Source: Bradyrhizobium manausense (GTDB taxonomy: Bacteria > Pseudomonadota > Alphaproteobacteria > Rhizobiales > Xanthobacteraceae). Taken from it: a stretch of 64,000 nucleotides of DNA. The notes under the pieces were generated by a model. The model saw only the letters and a program-made list of their open reading frames with translations. It made no database searches and was not told the DNA's origin. Of the stretch, positions 9,617 to 17,467 are shown in pieces. A program made the position numbers and the translations under genes. The DNA lies in contig NZ_JAFCKB010000003.1 of assembly GCF_018130615.1 (NCBI RefSeq), forward strand, positions 372,001-436,000, read 5' to 3'. Position 1 is the first letter of the stretch, and every line of letters starts with the position of its first letter.

Positions 9617-11134
9617 TCGCGCCACGCGCCACTCCGGCACGCCATCCGCGGCCATCCGGATCTCGCCGAGTGAACCTACCGGCGTACGATCCATGCTCAA
9701 TAAGTGCCTCAGCGTCGCATGATCGCTCGCCGGAATCCGCGCCAGTGTGCGCCGATCATCTTCTGTGCGCAGCATCACCACACCGTGCTCGACATCGCCG
9801 CCACGGCCGTAGAGCACGGTAAAGCTCTCGACCTTGCCTTTTCCGCTCGCCTCCGTGACGAACTCCGGCACCGCGCGCTTGTTGCGGTCGGCCTCGCCTT
9901 GTACGCTGGTCTCCTGCGCCAGCGCCTCGCGCGGTGGCACCTTCGCCACCACCAGCGCGTGATGCTTGGTGACGAAGCCGCCCTGACCATAGAGCAGGCC
10001 GAGCTTGTCGCCCTCGCGCACACGCCGCACCATCGCGCAGGCGGCATGCGTCATGTAAGTGTTGAGCGGCGCACCGAAAAAGGTGAGCCCGCCGGTCACG
10101 GTGGGCTGCACGTCGGCGGAAAGGCCCAGCGTCCGCCGCGCCATCTTCGGCACGCAGGGGAAGCAGCTATAGAGCTCGATCGCGCCGAACGTTCTCCCGT
10201 CGCCGCCGGCGAGATCCATTGCGGCCGTCAGCACGGCATTCTGCGGATGGCTCTCGTAAAACTGGTCGCGCAGCAGATAATCGGGCGGCTCCTCGGCTGA
10301 GGCGCCGCCGAGCGGATAGACCAGTTTGTCTTCGGGAATCCCGGCCGCACGCGCCTTGGCAAGGCTGGTCAGCAGCAGCGCACCGCCCATGTTGACGCTT
10401 GGGTTGGCGACCATGAGTTTGTTGTACGGCCAGGCGATGAGGCGGTTGTCCGCGGTCGGTGTCGTGATCTCGTCCGGCGCATAGCGGCGCTTCAGCCAGG
10501 CATTGGGATTTTGCGCGGCGGCCTCCGAATAACGCGACCACAGCATTCCTGATTCCGTCATCGCCTCGCGCGGCGTTTGGCCCCAATGCGCGGAGGAGGC
10601 GGCTTCATAAAATGGATAGACCGTGACGGGCCTGAATACGCCGAGCTTCACGGCGAGAGGCTTCTGGAATGCGGCGCCACGCTTTGGCTCGGGGGCGTCG
10701 TGGGCAAACGGCGTCCATGGCAGCTTGACGCCGGCACGATCGGCTTTGGTCGCGGTCGATTGCGCCTCCGCGCCGCAGACCGCCGCGACGGCGCATTCGC
10801 CGCGCGCGATGCGCTTTGCGGCCTCGTGGATGTAGCGGATCGGAGTCTCACCGCCGACCGGGCCGTAATAGCAATGCGCAGGTTGGATCCCGAGGCGTTG
10901 CGCCAAGAGCTTTTCCGGATCGCGATAACGCCAGCTCAGGAAGTTGACGACGTCGAGCGACTGCACCTCGCCGAGCAGCTTTGCACCGGCATCGGCTTCC
11001 GCGCGTCGCAAGGCCCGCTCGAGCAGGTCGAGCGGCTCGAGGCCTTCGGTGATCTCCTTGGGGCGGTCGACGATCTCGCCGATGCCGACGATGACGGGAA
11101 TGCGGTTTTCGGGGGAAGTGGTCTTGTCAGTCAT
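9599..11134 (-). CDS. Thiolase-like protein (TLP1 type) with extra C-terminal domain
   Basis: A 511-residue thiolase-fold protein likely acting on an acyl-CoA. It opens with RIPVIVGIGEIVDRP and carries thiolase-like blocks (VDVQPTVTGGLTFFGAPLN, then THAACAMVRRVREG). After about residue 415 follows a ~95-residue tail (VESFTVLYGRGGDVEHGVVM, RIPASDHATLRHLL) that matches the additional C-terminal domain of type 1 thiolase-like proteins. Longer than ordinary thiolases (~390 residues). I cannot find a canonical CxS nucleophile block with confidence, so catalysis of true thiolysis is uncertain. Start ATG 11134. The last codons (FRRVG, stop) are provided by a palindromic repeat. The next gene upstream on the same strand is the flavin oxidoreductase at 11259. 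Confidence 0.82.
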   Translation of the reverse strand: MTDKTTSPENRIPVIVGIGEIVDRPKEITEGLEPLDLLERALRRAEADAGAKLLGEVQSLDVVNFLSWRYRDPEKLLAQRLGIQPAHCYYGPVGGETPIRYIHEAAKRIARGECAVAAVCGAEAQSTATKADRAGVKLPWTPFAHDAPEPKRGAAFQKPLAVKLGVFRPVTVYPFYEAASSAHWGQTPREAMTESGMLWSRYSEAAAQNPNAWLKRRYAPDEITTPTADNRLIAWPYNKLMVANPSVNMGGALLLTSLAKARAAGIPEDKLVYPLGGASAEEPPDYLLRDQFYESHPQNAVLTAAMDLAGGDGRTFGAIELYSCFPCVPKMARRTLGLSADVQPTVTGGLTFFGAPLNTYMTHAACAMVRRVREGDKLGLLYGQGGFVTKHHALVVAKVPPREALAQETSVQGEADRNKRAVPEFVTEASGKGKVESFTVLYGRGGDVEHGVVMLRTEDDRRTLARIPASDHATLRHLLSMDRTPVGSLGEIRMAADGVPEWRVARFRRVG

Positions 11135-11162
11135 AATCTCGTTTCGCGATGTTGGATATTTT

Positions 11163-11249
11163 CGTCATTGCGAGGAGCGAAGCGACGAAACAATCCAGGA
11201 ATCTTTCCGCAGAGGCGGTCTGGATTGCTTCGCTTCGCTCGCAATGACG
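11163..11249. repeat. Dispersed palindromic repeat, CGTCATTGCGAGG type (copy 1)
   Basis: CGTCATTGCGAGGAGCGAAG at the left end pairs with CTTCGCTTCGCTCGCAATGACG at the right; CAATCCAG/CTGGATTG form the inner arms. A second copy is at 36301-36386. It fills the gap between two minus-strand genes. Confidence 0.88.
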
Positions 11250-11258
11250 ATGTGGTTG

Positions 11259-12392
11259 CTACTCCGCCACCAGCGCATTCATGTGCTCGACGGCTTCGGC
11301 AAACTCTTCCTTGAATTCCTGCACCACGGCGCCGGCTGATTTCACGCTGTCGATCAGGCCGACGCCCTGGCCGACGAAATAGCTGACGAGATCGCGCGCC
11401 TTGGCGTTGCCGCTCGCAGCCGCCCGATCGATCGAGTTGAAGGCGTCGCGGCTGATGATGCTCTGCAGCGGCATCGGTAGCGCGCCCGGGCTTTCCGGCG
11501 CGCGGTCCCAGGCATCGGTCCAGACCGAGCGAAGCTGCCGCGCCGGCTTGCCGGTGCGCCCCTTCGAGCGGACCGCATCGCGCGAAGAGGCCGCGATCAT
11601 CTTCTCGCGGAAGATCTCAGAGGTCTCGGACTCGACGGTGGCCAGCCACACCGAGCCGGTCCAGGCGCCGGCTGCGCCCATGGCCATGCAGGCCGCCATC
11701 TGCCGCCCCGTCATGATGCCGCCGGCCGCCAGCACCGGCACGTCGCGGATCTTTTTGACCGCCTTGATCACCTCCGGCACCAGCACCATGGTCGAGACCT
11801 CGCCGCAATGGCCGCCAGCCTCGGTGCCTTGCACCACGAGGATGTCGACGCCGGCGGCGACCTGACGCAGCGCGTGCTCCTTGGCGCCAACGAGGGCGGC
11901 CACCGGCACGTTGTGCTTCTTGCCCATCTCCATCATCGCTTTCGGCGGCACGCCGAGCGCATTGGCGATCAGCCGGATCGGATGATTGAAGGAGACGTCG
12001 AGCAGCTCCAGCGCGGTCTTGGCGTCGAACGGCTGCGGCTGATTGTCGGCCACTTCGGTGGCAGTGAGCTCAATGTCGTACTTCTTCAGGAGGTCGCGCG
12101 TGTAGGTGCGATGCTCCTGCGGCACGCGCGCTTCCAGGCTCTTCCAGGTGACGTCCTTCTCGCCTGACGTCGAGATATTTTCGGGGATCAGCACGTCGAT
12201 GCCGTAGGGCTTGCCGTCGACGTGATCGTCGATCCATTTCAGCTCGCGTTCGAGCGTATCCGGCGTATGCACGGTGGCGCCGAGCACACCGAAGCCGCCG
12301 GCGCGGCTCACGGCTGCAACGACGTCGCGGCAATGGCTGAAGGCGAGCAGCGGGAACTCGATGCCCAGCATGTCGCAGATCGGCGATTTCAT
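11259..12392 (-). CDS. Nitronate monooxygenase-like FMN oxidoreductase
   Basis: A 377-residue TIM-barrel flavoprotein of the 2-nitropropane dioxygenase/NPD family, which oxidises nitronates or acts as an NAD(P)H-dependent flavin reductase. Signature blocks: N-terminal ICDMLGIEFPLLAFSHC; VDILVVQGTEAGGHCGEVST, with the catalytic-type His; VPVLAAGGIMTGRQMAACMA; and GAAGAWTGSVWL. Start ATG 12392 is preceded by GGGAGAGG on the minus strand. Length is typical. It sits just upstream of the thiolase-like gene on the same strand, separated by a repeat. In catabolic islands such proteins are often enoyl-CoA or quinone reductases; the substrate is not clear here. Confidence 0.87.
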   Translation of the reverse strand: MKSPICDMLGIEFPLLAFSHCRDVVAAVSRAGGFGVLGATVHTPDTLERELKWIDDHVDGKPYGIDVLIPENISTSGEKDVTWKSLEARVPQEHRTYTRDLLKKYDIELTATEVADNQPQPFDAKTALELLDVSFNHPIRLIANALGVPPKAMMEMGKKHNVPVAALVGAKEHALRQVAAGVDILVVQGTEAGGHCGEVSTMVLVPEVIKAVKKIRDVPVLAAGGIMTGRQMAACMAMGAAGAWTGSVWLATVESETSEIFREKMIAASSRDAVRSKGRTGKPARQLRSVWTDAWDRAPESPGALPMPLQSIISRDAFNSIDRAAASGNAKARDLVSYFVGQGVGLIDSVKSAGAVVQEFKEEFAEAVEHMNALVAE

Positions 12393-12721
12393 GATCCTCT
12401 CCCGGCGGTCCTGGGGTTGCTCTTCTTGCTTGGTCTTGTGAGGGCCGTTCGACGCTAACCCTTCGCTGCCAGTGATGCCACGCCGGATTTGAGGGAGCTT
12501 CTTGCGCGCAGGCGTCCATTCCGCGCCATAAAATAAGTCGTGAGAGCATCCACAGATGTCGCCAAGCGCGGCCAGACCGTCAGCCCGTAGAGTGGTGACG
12601 GGTTAGCTCGAATGCATGACGCCGGCCTGAGGCCCGCGCCGGACGCAGAGCGGGCAGGGCTTGCCATCGGCTGTTTGCGGGCTAATTAATGCAGGCGCAT
12701 CTTTCTGCCGGAGCCCATCGC
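12393..12721. other. Divergent intergenic region without a recognisable gene
   Basis: A 329-bp gap between the minus-strand flavin oxidoreductase and the plus-strand GST. It should hold both promoters. Short ORFs here lack coding character. I find no repeat copy, terminator or clear operator. Confidence 0.5.
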
Positions 12722-13597
12722 ATGCCTGACGCCCCCGCCTACGTGCCGCCAAAAGTCTGGACCTGGAACAAGGAGAATGGCGGTCAGTTCGCCAGCATCA
12801 ACCGGCCGATCGCCGGCGCGACCCACGACAAGGAGCTGCCGGTCGGCAAGCATCCCCTCCAGCTCTATTCGCTGGCGACGCCGAACGGGGTGAAAGTCAC
12901 GGTGATGCTGGAAGAACTGCTGGCGCTCGGTCACAAGGGTGCCGAGTACGATGCCTGGCTGATCAAGATCGGCAATGGCGACCAGTTCGGCAGCGGCTTT
13001 GTCGACATCAACCCGAACTCGAAAATCCCGGCGCTGATGGACCGCTCCGGCCCCGAGCCTGTCAGGATCTTCGAGTCCGGATCGATCCTGTTTTACCTCG
13101 CCGAGAAGTTCGGTGCCTTTCTGCCCAAGGAGATCAAGGCCCGCACCGAGGCGATGTCCTGGCTGTTCTGGCAGATGGGCAGCGCGCCCTATCTCGGCGG
13201 CGGCTTCGGCCATTTCTACGCCTATGCGCCGTTCAAGATCGAATACGCCATCGATCGCTTCGCGATGGAGGTCAAGCGTCAGCTCGACGTGCTCGACCGG
13301 CGTCTCGCGGACAACGAATATCTGGCGGGCAAGGAGTACACCATCGCCGACATGGCCGTGTGGCCGTGGTACGGCGCACTCGCCAAGGGGCTGGTCTATG
13401 GTGCCGGCGAATTCTTGTCGGTGCAGGACTACAAGAACGTGCAGCGCTGGACCGATGAGATCGCCAAGCGCCCAGCCGTCAAGCGCGGCCGCATGGTCAA
13501 CCGGGTGTCCGGCGATCCGGCCAGCCAGCTCCACGAGCGCCACGACGCCAGCGATTTCGAGACCAAGACGCAGGACAAGCTCGCTCCGGCAACGTAG
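12722..13597 (+). CDS. yghU: Glutathione S-transferase, YghU-type glutathione-disulfide reductase
   Basis: A 291-residue soluble GST of the nu class, which has GSH-disulfide reductase and peroxidase activity. The long N-terminal extension (YVPPKVWTWNKENGGQFASI) is characteristic of YghU/YfcG relatives. Then come the thioredoxin-like domain (HPLQLYSLATPNGVKVTVML, TPNG carrying the active-site Thr/Asn region; IFESGSILFYLAEKFG GSH loop) and an all-helical C-terminal domain (EYTIADMAVWPWYG). ATG 12722 was chosen because GGAG (12710-12713) stands eight bases upstream; ATG 12689 has no ribosome-binding site. Confidence 0.9.
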   Translation: MPDAPAYVPPKVWTWNKENGGQFASINRPIAGATHDKELPVGKHPLQLYSLATPNGVKVTVMLEELLALGHKGAEYDAWLIKIGNGDQFGSGFVDINPNSKIPALMDRSGPEPVRIFESGSILFYLAEKFGAFLPKEIKARTEAMSWLFWQMGSAPYLGGGFGHFYAYAPFKIEYAIDRFAMEVKRQLDVLDRRLADNEYLAGKEYTIADMAVWPWYGALAKGLVYGAGEFLSVQDYKNVQRWTDEIAKRPAVKRGRMVNRVSGDPASQLHERHDASDFETKTQDKLAPAT

Positions 13598-13605
13598 CTC
13601 TGTTT

Positions 13606-13639
13606 CTTCCCCTTGCCCCGCTTGCGGGGAGAGGGGAAG
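13606..13639. terminator. Bidirectional hairpin between convergent genes
   Basis: CTTCCCCTTGCCCCGC (13606-13621) and GCGGGGAGAGGGGAAG (13624-13639) form a 16-base stem with two mismatches and a TT loop. It lies in the 52-bp gap between the convergent GST and acyl-CoA dehydrogenase genes and could end both transcripts. It also resembles the CTCCCC/GGGGAG repeats at 46275-46419. Confidence 0.5.
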
Positions 13640-13649
13640 AGAGGGCGGC

Positions 13650-14927
13650 TTACGCCATGCTCAGCTCGTGGCGGCCGACCACCATCCAATGCACCTCGTC
13701 CGGACCATCGGCAAAGCGCAGGTGGCGCACGTCCTGATACATCTCGGCGAGCGGGGTCCAGTGCGAGATGCCGGTGGCACCGTGCATCTGAATCGACTGA
13801 TCGATGATCTTGCAGGCACGCTCCGGCACCATGGCCTTGACCATGGAGACCCAGACGCGGGCTTCCTTGTTGCCGAGCACGTCCATGGCTTTGGCGGCCT
13901 TCAGCACCATCAGCCGCATCGCCTCGATCTCGCAGCGCGCCTGCGCGATGATCTGCATGTTGCCGCCGAGATGAGCGATCTTCTTGCCGAAAGCCTCGCG
14001 GGTGAGGCCGCGCTGCACCATCAGATCGAGCGCCTTCTCGGCTTTGCCGATGGTGCGCATGCAGTGATGAATGCGGCCCGGTCCGAGGCGGAGCTGCGAG
14101 ATCTCGAAGCCGCGGCCCTCGCCGAGCAGCATGTTCTCCTTCGGCACGCGCACATTGTTGAAGCGCATGTGCATGTGGCCGCGCGGGGCGTGGTCCTGGC
14201 CGAACACGTACATCGGGCCGAGCACCTCGACGCCGGGCGTGTCGCGCGGCACCAGGATCTGCGACTGCTGCTTGCTCGGCGCCGCGTCGGGATTGGTCTT
14301 GACCATCACGATGAGGATCTTGCAGCGGGGATCGCCCACGCCCGAGATGTAGTACTTCTCGCCGTTGATGACCCATTCGTCGCCGACGAGCTTTGCGGTG
14401 GTGGAGATGTTCTTGGCGTCGGAGGAAGCGACGTTCGGCTCGGTCATGACATAGGCTGAGCGAATCTCGCCGTTGAGCAGCGGCTTCAGCCACTTCTCCT
14501 TCTGCTCCTTGGTGCCGACGCGCTCCAGCACCTCCATGTTGCCGGTGTCCGGCGCCGAGCAGTTCATGGTTTCCGACGCCAGCGGGCTCTTGCCAAGCTC
14601 GGAGGCGATATAGGCGTAGTCGAGATTCTTCAAGCCCTGGCCGGTCTCGTCGTCGGGCAGGAAGAAGTTCCAGAGGCCTTCCTTCTTGGCCTTGTTCTTG
14701 GCAACCTCGAGCACCTCGAGCTGCTTTGGCGTAAAGCTCCAGCGATCCTCCTTGCCTTCGCCGGCCTTGGCGAACTCGATCGACATCGGCTCGACGGTCT
14801 CGCGGATGAATTTCCTGACGTGATCGTAAAGCGGCCGGACCTGGTCCGACATGCGCAGGTCGTTGAGCTCATCGCCGGGATTGAGCGTGTAGTTGGTGGT
14901 GCGGGGTATGTAGGCGTGCTTTGTCAT
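13650..14927 (-). CDS. Acyl-CoA dehydrogenase, ACAD10/11 (LvaC)-like
   Basis: A 425-residue FAD-dependent acyl-CoA dehydrogenase. Domains: N-terminal helical part (VRPLYDHVRKFIRETVEPM), middle beta domain with FAD loops (SAYVMTEPNVASSDAKNI; WVINGEKYYISGVGDP), and C-terminal helical bundle. The end of the bundle (MHGATGISHWTPLAEMYQDV, then RHLRFADGPDEVHW) resembles the dehydrogenase half of ACAD10/ACAD11. In that subfamily the enzyme works with an APH-type kinase on 4-hydroxyacyl-CoA; such a kinase and its DUF6285 partner lie at 17464-18830. Start ATG 14927 is preceded by GGGAGGAACA. It is encoded alone on its strand. Confidence 0.88.
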   Translation of the reverse strand: MTKHAYIPRTTNYTLNPGDELNDLRMSDQVRPLYDHVRKFIRETVEPMSIEFAKAGEGKEDRWSFTPKQLEVLEVAKNKAKKEGLWNFFLPDDETGQGLKNLDYAYIASELGKSPLASETMNCSAPDTGNMEVLERVGTKEQKEKWLKPLLNGEIRSAYVMTEPNVASSDAKNISTTAKLVGDEWVINGEKYYISGVGDPRCKILIVMVKTNPDAAPSKQQSQILVPRDTPGVEVLGPMYVFGQDHAPRGHMHMRFNNVRVPKENMLLGEGRGFEISQLRLGPGRIHHCMRTIGKAEKALDLMVQRGLTREAFGKKIAHLGGNMQIIAQARCEIEAMRLMVLKAAKAMDVLGNKEARVWVSMVKAMVPERACKIIDQSIQMHGATGISHWTPLAEMYQDVRHLRFADGPDEVHWMVVGRHELSMA

Positions 14928-15229
14928 TGTTCCTCCCGGAGGTCACTGAGATCGTGTTGGCCGGGAGAATAGTCGCAGCGCGGCCAAAGCGCGAGCGCGT
15001 ATTTTCTCACGCAAGCCATGCCATGCGATGGAATTTCGCGGCGGCGTTTGAAATGTTGTTTGGGGGCGAACTCTATCCCACGTCGTCCCGGACAAGCGAA
15101 GCGCAGATCCGGGACCCATAACCACAGGGAGAAGTTTGACGAAGACTCGCGGTCACCAGCTCGCGCCGCAACTCCTCCCTGGGGTAATGGGTCCCGGCCT
15201 TCGCCGGGACGACACCGAGTATAGCCGAC
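14928..15229. other. Intergenic region mostly filled by a palindromic repeat
   Basis: A 302-bp gap between two minus-strand genes. Bases 15082-15213 are a GTCGTCCCGG-type repeat; the rest (14928-15081) should contain the promoter of the acyl-CoA dehydrogenase and shows no gene. Confidence 0.6.
15082..15213. repeat. Dispersed palindromic repeat, GTCGTCCCGG type (copy 1)
   Basis: Ends are GTCGTCCCGG and CCGGGACGAC; inner arms GGGACCCATAACC and GGTAATGGGTCCC. The core contains a gTTTGacGAAGa-like spacer seen in the other copies at 18849, 21311, 23138 and 40484. Confidence 0.88.
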
Positions 15230-15610
15230 TCAGTTAGGCATCCGATGCATCGCGCAGATCTTGTTGCCGTCGAGATCGCGCAAATAGGCGAGATAAAGCT
15301 TATTCCCCGCGCCTTCACGAATGCCAGGTGGATTTTCGATTGGCGTTCCGCCGGCGGCGATTCCCGCGGCGTGCCACTTGTCGACCTGCTCAGGCGAGTT
15401 GGCAGCAAAGCCGATGGTGCCGCCGTTCGCGCAAGTTGCCGGCTCGCCGTTGATCGGCTTTGTCACCGAGAAAACGCCGGTCTTGGTGATGTAGAAGATG
15501 CGGTGGCCGTCGACCCGCGCGGGCCGCACCTCGAGCGTGCTCAGCAGGCTGTCATAGAACGTCTTGGCCTTGTCGAGGTCGTTGGTGCCGATCATGACGT
15601 GTGAAAACAT
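15230..15610 (-). CDS. VOC superfamily (glyoxalase/bleomycin-resistance-like) protein
   Basis: A 126-residue single-domain vicinal oxygen chelate protein. It starts MFSHVMIGTNDLDKAKTFYD, the usual first beta-alpha unit with a metal-ligand His at residue 4, and ends with YLAYLRDLDGNKICAMHRM, the GNKI(C/E) block where the last metal ligand usually lies; here the expected Glu position is Cys, so metal binding may differ. Proteins of this small type are mostly unassigned lactoylglutathione-lyase-like enzymes. Standalone on the minus strand, bounded by repeats on both sides. Confidence 0.85.
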   Translation of the reverse strand: MFSHVMIGTNDLDKAKTFYDSLLSTLEVRPARVDGHRIFYITKTGVFSVTKPINGEPATCANGGTIGFAANSPEQVDKWHAAGIAAGGTPIENPPGIREGAGNKLYLAYLRDLDGNKICAMHRMPN

Positions 15611-15631
15611 TTGCCCGTTCCCCTCGGAGTT

Positions 15632-15716
15632 TGTAGCCCGGATGGAGCGTCGCGAAATCCGGGTCTTGCTTGCTTTTCAGAATCCCGGATTACGCTTCGC
15701 TCCATCCGGGCTACGA
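15632..15716. repeat. Dispersed palindromic repeat, TAGCCCGGATGGAG type (copy 1)
   Basis: TGTAGCCCGGATGGAGCGTC pairs with CGCTCCATCCGGGCTACGA at the right end; inner AATCCGGG/CCCGGATT arms. Copy 2 is at 26672-26755 and a half copy at 59929-59945. Confidence 0.88.
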
Positions 15717-15718
15717 AA

Positions 15719-16498
15719 TCAAAACGCCGTATAACCGCCGTCGATCACGAACGTGTCGGCCGTGTGAAACGACGAGGCCTTGCTCATCAGATACACGGCG
15801 ATGCCGCCGAAATCGGATGCCTCGCCGAAGCGCCGCATCGGAATCCGCGGCATCACATTGGCAACGAACTTTTCGTTGGCCATGAGACCCGATGTCATGT
15901 CGCTCTTGATCCAGCCGGGGAGGATTGCGTTTGCGGTGATGCCGTGGCGGGCGAGCTCGACACCGAGCGCGCGCACCAGTGCATTGATTGCGGCCTTGGT
16001 CGCGGCATAGTGCTCGTTGCGTGCGGTGCCGAAGATGGAAGCGAGGCTCGAGGTCGCAACCAGCCGGCCGAACGGGTCGCCGGCATTGGCGCGGTCGGTC
16101 ATGTGCCTTGCGGCCACTTGAAAGGCATGGAACACACCGTCGAGATTGGTCGCAAACATCGTGCGCCATTCCTCCTCGGTGCGCTCGATGAAGGACCTGC
16201 GGCCTCCGCCGCCGATGCCGGCGTTCGCGAAGCAGCCGTCAACCCGGCCGAACGTGTCGAGCGTCGCCTTCATCGCGGCATTCACGGAAGCCGGATCGGT
16301 GACGTCGCAGACGCGGGCGTCGACCTTGCCGGAGAGGCCCGCCATGCTCGCGGCAGCCGCCTTGTTCTTGTCGGCATTGCGGCCCCAGATCGAGACATTG
16401 CAGCCCTGGCCGGCCAGTGCCTGCGCGATGCCGAGACCGATACCACCGTTGCCGCCGGTGATCACGGCGACGCGGCCGGTGAGATCGAAAAGGTTCAT
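15719..16498 (-). CDS. Short-chain dehydrogenase/reductase (classical SDR)
   Basis: A 259-residue NAD(P)-dependent oxidoreductase. Rossmann motif TGGNGGIG near the N terminus, NAGIGGGG in the NNAG position, catalytic Tyr and Lys in HYAATKAAI, and the PG motif in ILPGWIKSDMT. Start ATG 16498 was chosen over the longer frame because AGGAAG precedes it and the Rossmann strand begins at residue 8 (GRVAVITGG). An Asp after the second beta strand is not evident (SIWGRNADK), suggesting NADP(H) preference. It is transcribed divergently from the crotonase at 16679. It could reduce or oxidise the hydroxyacyl-CoA made by that neighbour. Confidence 0.88.
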   Translation of the reverse strand: MNLFDLTGRVAVITGGNGGIGLGIAQALAGQGCNVSIWGRNADKNKAAAASMAGLSGKVDARVCDVTDPASVNAAMKATLDTFGRVDGCFANAGIGGGGRRSFIERTEEEWRTMFATNLDGVFHAFQVAARHMTDRANAGDPFGRLVATSSLASIFGTARNEHYAATKAAINALVRALGVELARHGITANAILPGWIKSDMTSGLMANEKFVANVMPRIPMRRFGEASDFGGIAVYLMSKASSFHTADTFVIDGGYTAF

Positions 16499-16510
16499 GG
16501 CGCGCTTCCT

Positions 16511-16606
16511 GTTTTTGGCGCGACCGGCATCAGCCGGTGCGCGCAAGATCATGCGATATGACGGTGGGGTATGCTCTCGCCACCATGGACAAGACCGCGC
16601 CAAAAA
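16511..16606. promoter_or_regulatory. Widely spaced 11-bp inverted repeat in a divergent promoter region
   Basis: TTTTTGGCGCG at 16511-16521 and its exact complement CGCGCCAAAAA at 16596-16606, 74 bases apart, in the 180-bp region between the divergent SDR and crotonase genes. Paired operators that could be bridged by a looping regulator are one reading; chance is the other. Confidence 0.3.
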
Positions 16607-16678
16607 TCAAATATGCGCCCCGGCAAAAGTAATTCCGGCCTGCGAAACATCGCGGGGGCCGCAACTGACGAGGAAACG

Positions 16679-17467
16679 ATGCAGTTCAAACACGTCACGC
16701 TCGAGTTCGACGGTTCGGTGGCGATCCTCAAGCTCGACCATCAGGAGGTGATGAACGCGGTCTCCATGGACATGCTGGGCGGTCTCGCCGAGGCGCTCGA
16801 TACCATTGAGGAGAAGAGGGACGAAGTGCGTTGCGTGGTGCTGACCGGCGCAGGTCGGGCGTTCTGCACCGGCGCTAACCTGCAGGGCCGCAACAACCAG
16901 TCGAAGAAGACCAAGGCCGGCCTGACGCTGGAGACCGGGTTTCATCCGTTCCTGCGCCGCATCCGAAGCCTTCACTGCCCCATCATCACGGCGGTCAACG
17001 GGCCGGCGGCGGGCGCCGGCATGAGCTTCGCGCTGCTCGGCGACATGGTCCTGTGCGCGCGCTCGTCCTACTTCCTGCAGGCCTTCCGCCGCATTGGCCT
17101 GGTGCCGGATTGCGGCTCGACCTGGTTGCTGCCGCGCCTGATCGGCAAGGCGCGTTCGGTCGAATTGTCGCTGATGGGCGAGCGCCTGCCGGCCGAGAAG
17201 GCGCTGGAATGGGGGCTCGTCAATCGCGTCTATGACGATGGCGTGCTGATGGAAGAAGCGATGAAGCTCGCGCGCGACCTCGCCAGTGGACCGACGGTCG
17301 CGCTGTCGCTGATCCGCAAACTCTATTGGGACAGCCCGGAAAATTCCTTCGAGGACCAGCTCAATCTCGAATTCCAGTCCCAGCTGCGCGCCGGCGATAC
17401 GCAGGACTTTCGCGAGGGTGTCGGCGCGTTTCTGGAGAAGCGGCCTGCGCAGTTCAAGGGCAAATGA
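16679..17467 (+). CDS. Enoyl-CoA hydratase/isomerase family protein
   Basis: A 262-residue crotonase-fold enzyme. Oxyanion-hole blocks: GAGRAFCTGANLQGR and NGPAAGAGMSFALLGD. At the usual catalytic Glu positions there is Asp-rich sequence (FRRIGLVPDCGSTWLLPRLI), so one of the two hydratase glutamates is replaced by Asp; it may be an isomerase or hydratase of an unusual substrate. ATG 16679 follows GAGGAAA. Its TGA overlaps the ATG of the APH-like kinase (ATGA), so kinase, DUF6285 and crotonase form one operon. Divergent from the SDR at 16498. Confidence 0.9.
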   Translation: MQFKHVTLEFDGSVAILKLDHQEVMNAVSMDMLGGLAEALDTIEEKRDEVRCVVLTGAGRAFCTGANLQGRNNQSKKTKAGLTLETGFHPFLRRIRSLHCPIITAVNGPAAGAGMSFALLGDMVLCARSSYFLQAFRRIGLVPDCGSTWLLPRLIGKARSVELSLMGERLPAEKALEWGLVNRVYDDGVLMEEAMKLARDLASGPTVALSLIRKLYWDSPENSFEDQLNLEFQSQLRAGDTQDFREGVGAFLEKRPAQFKGK

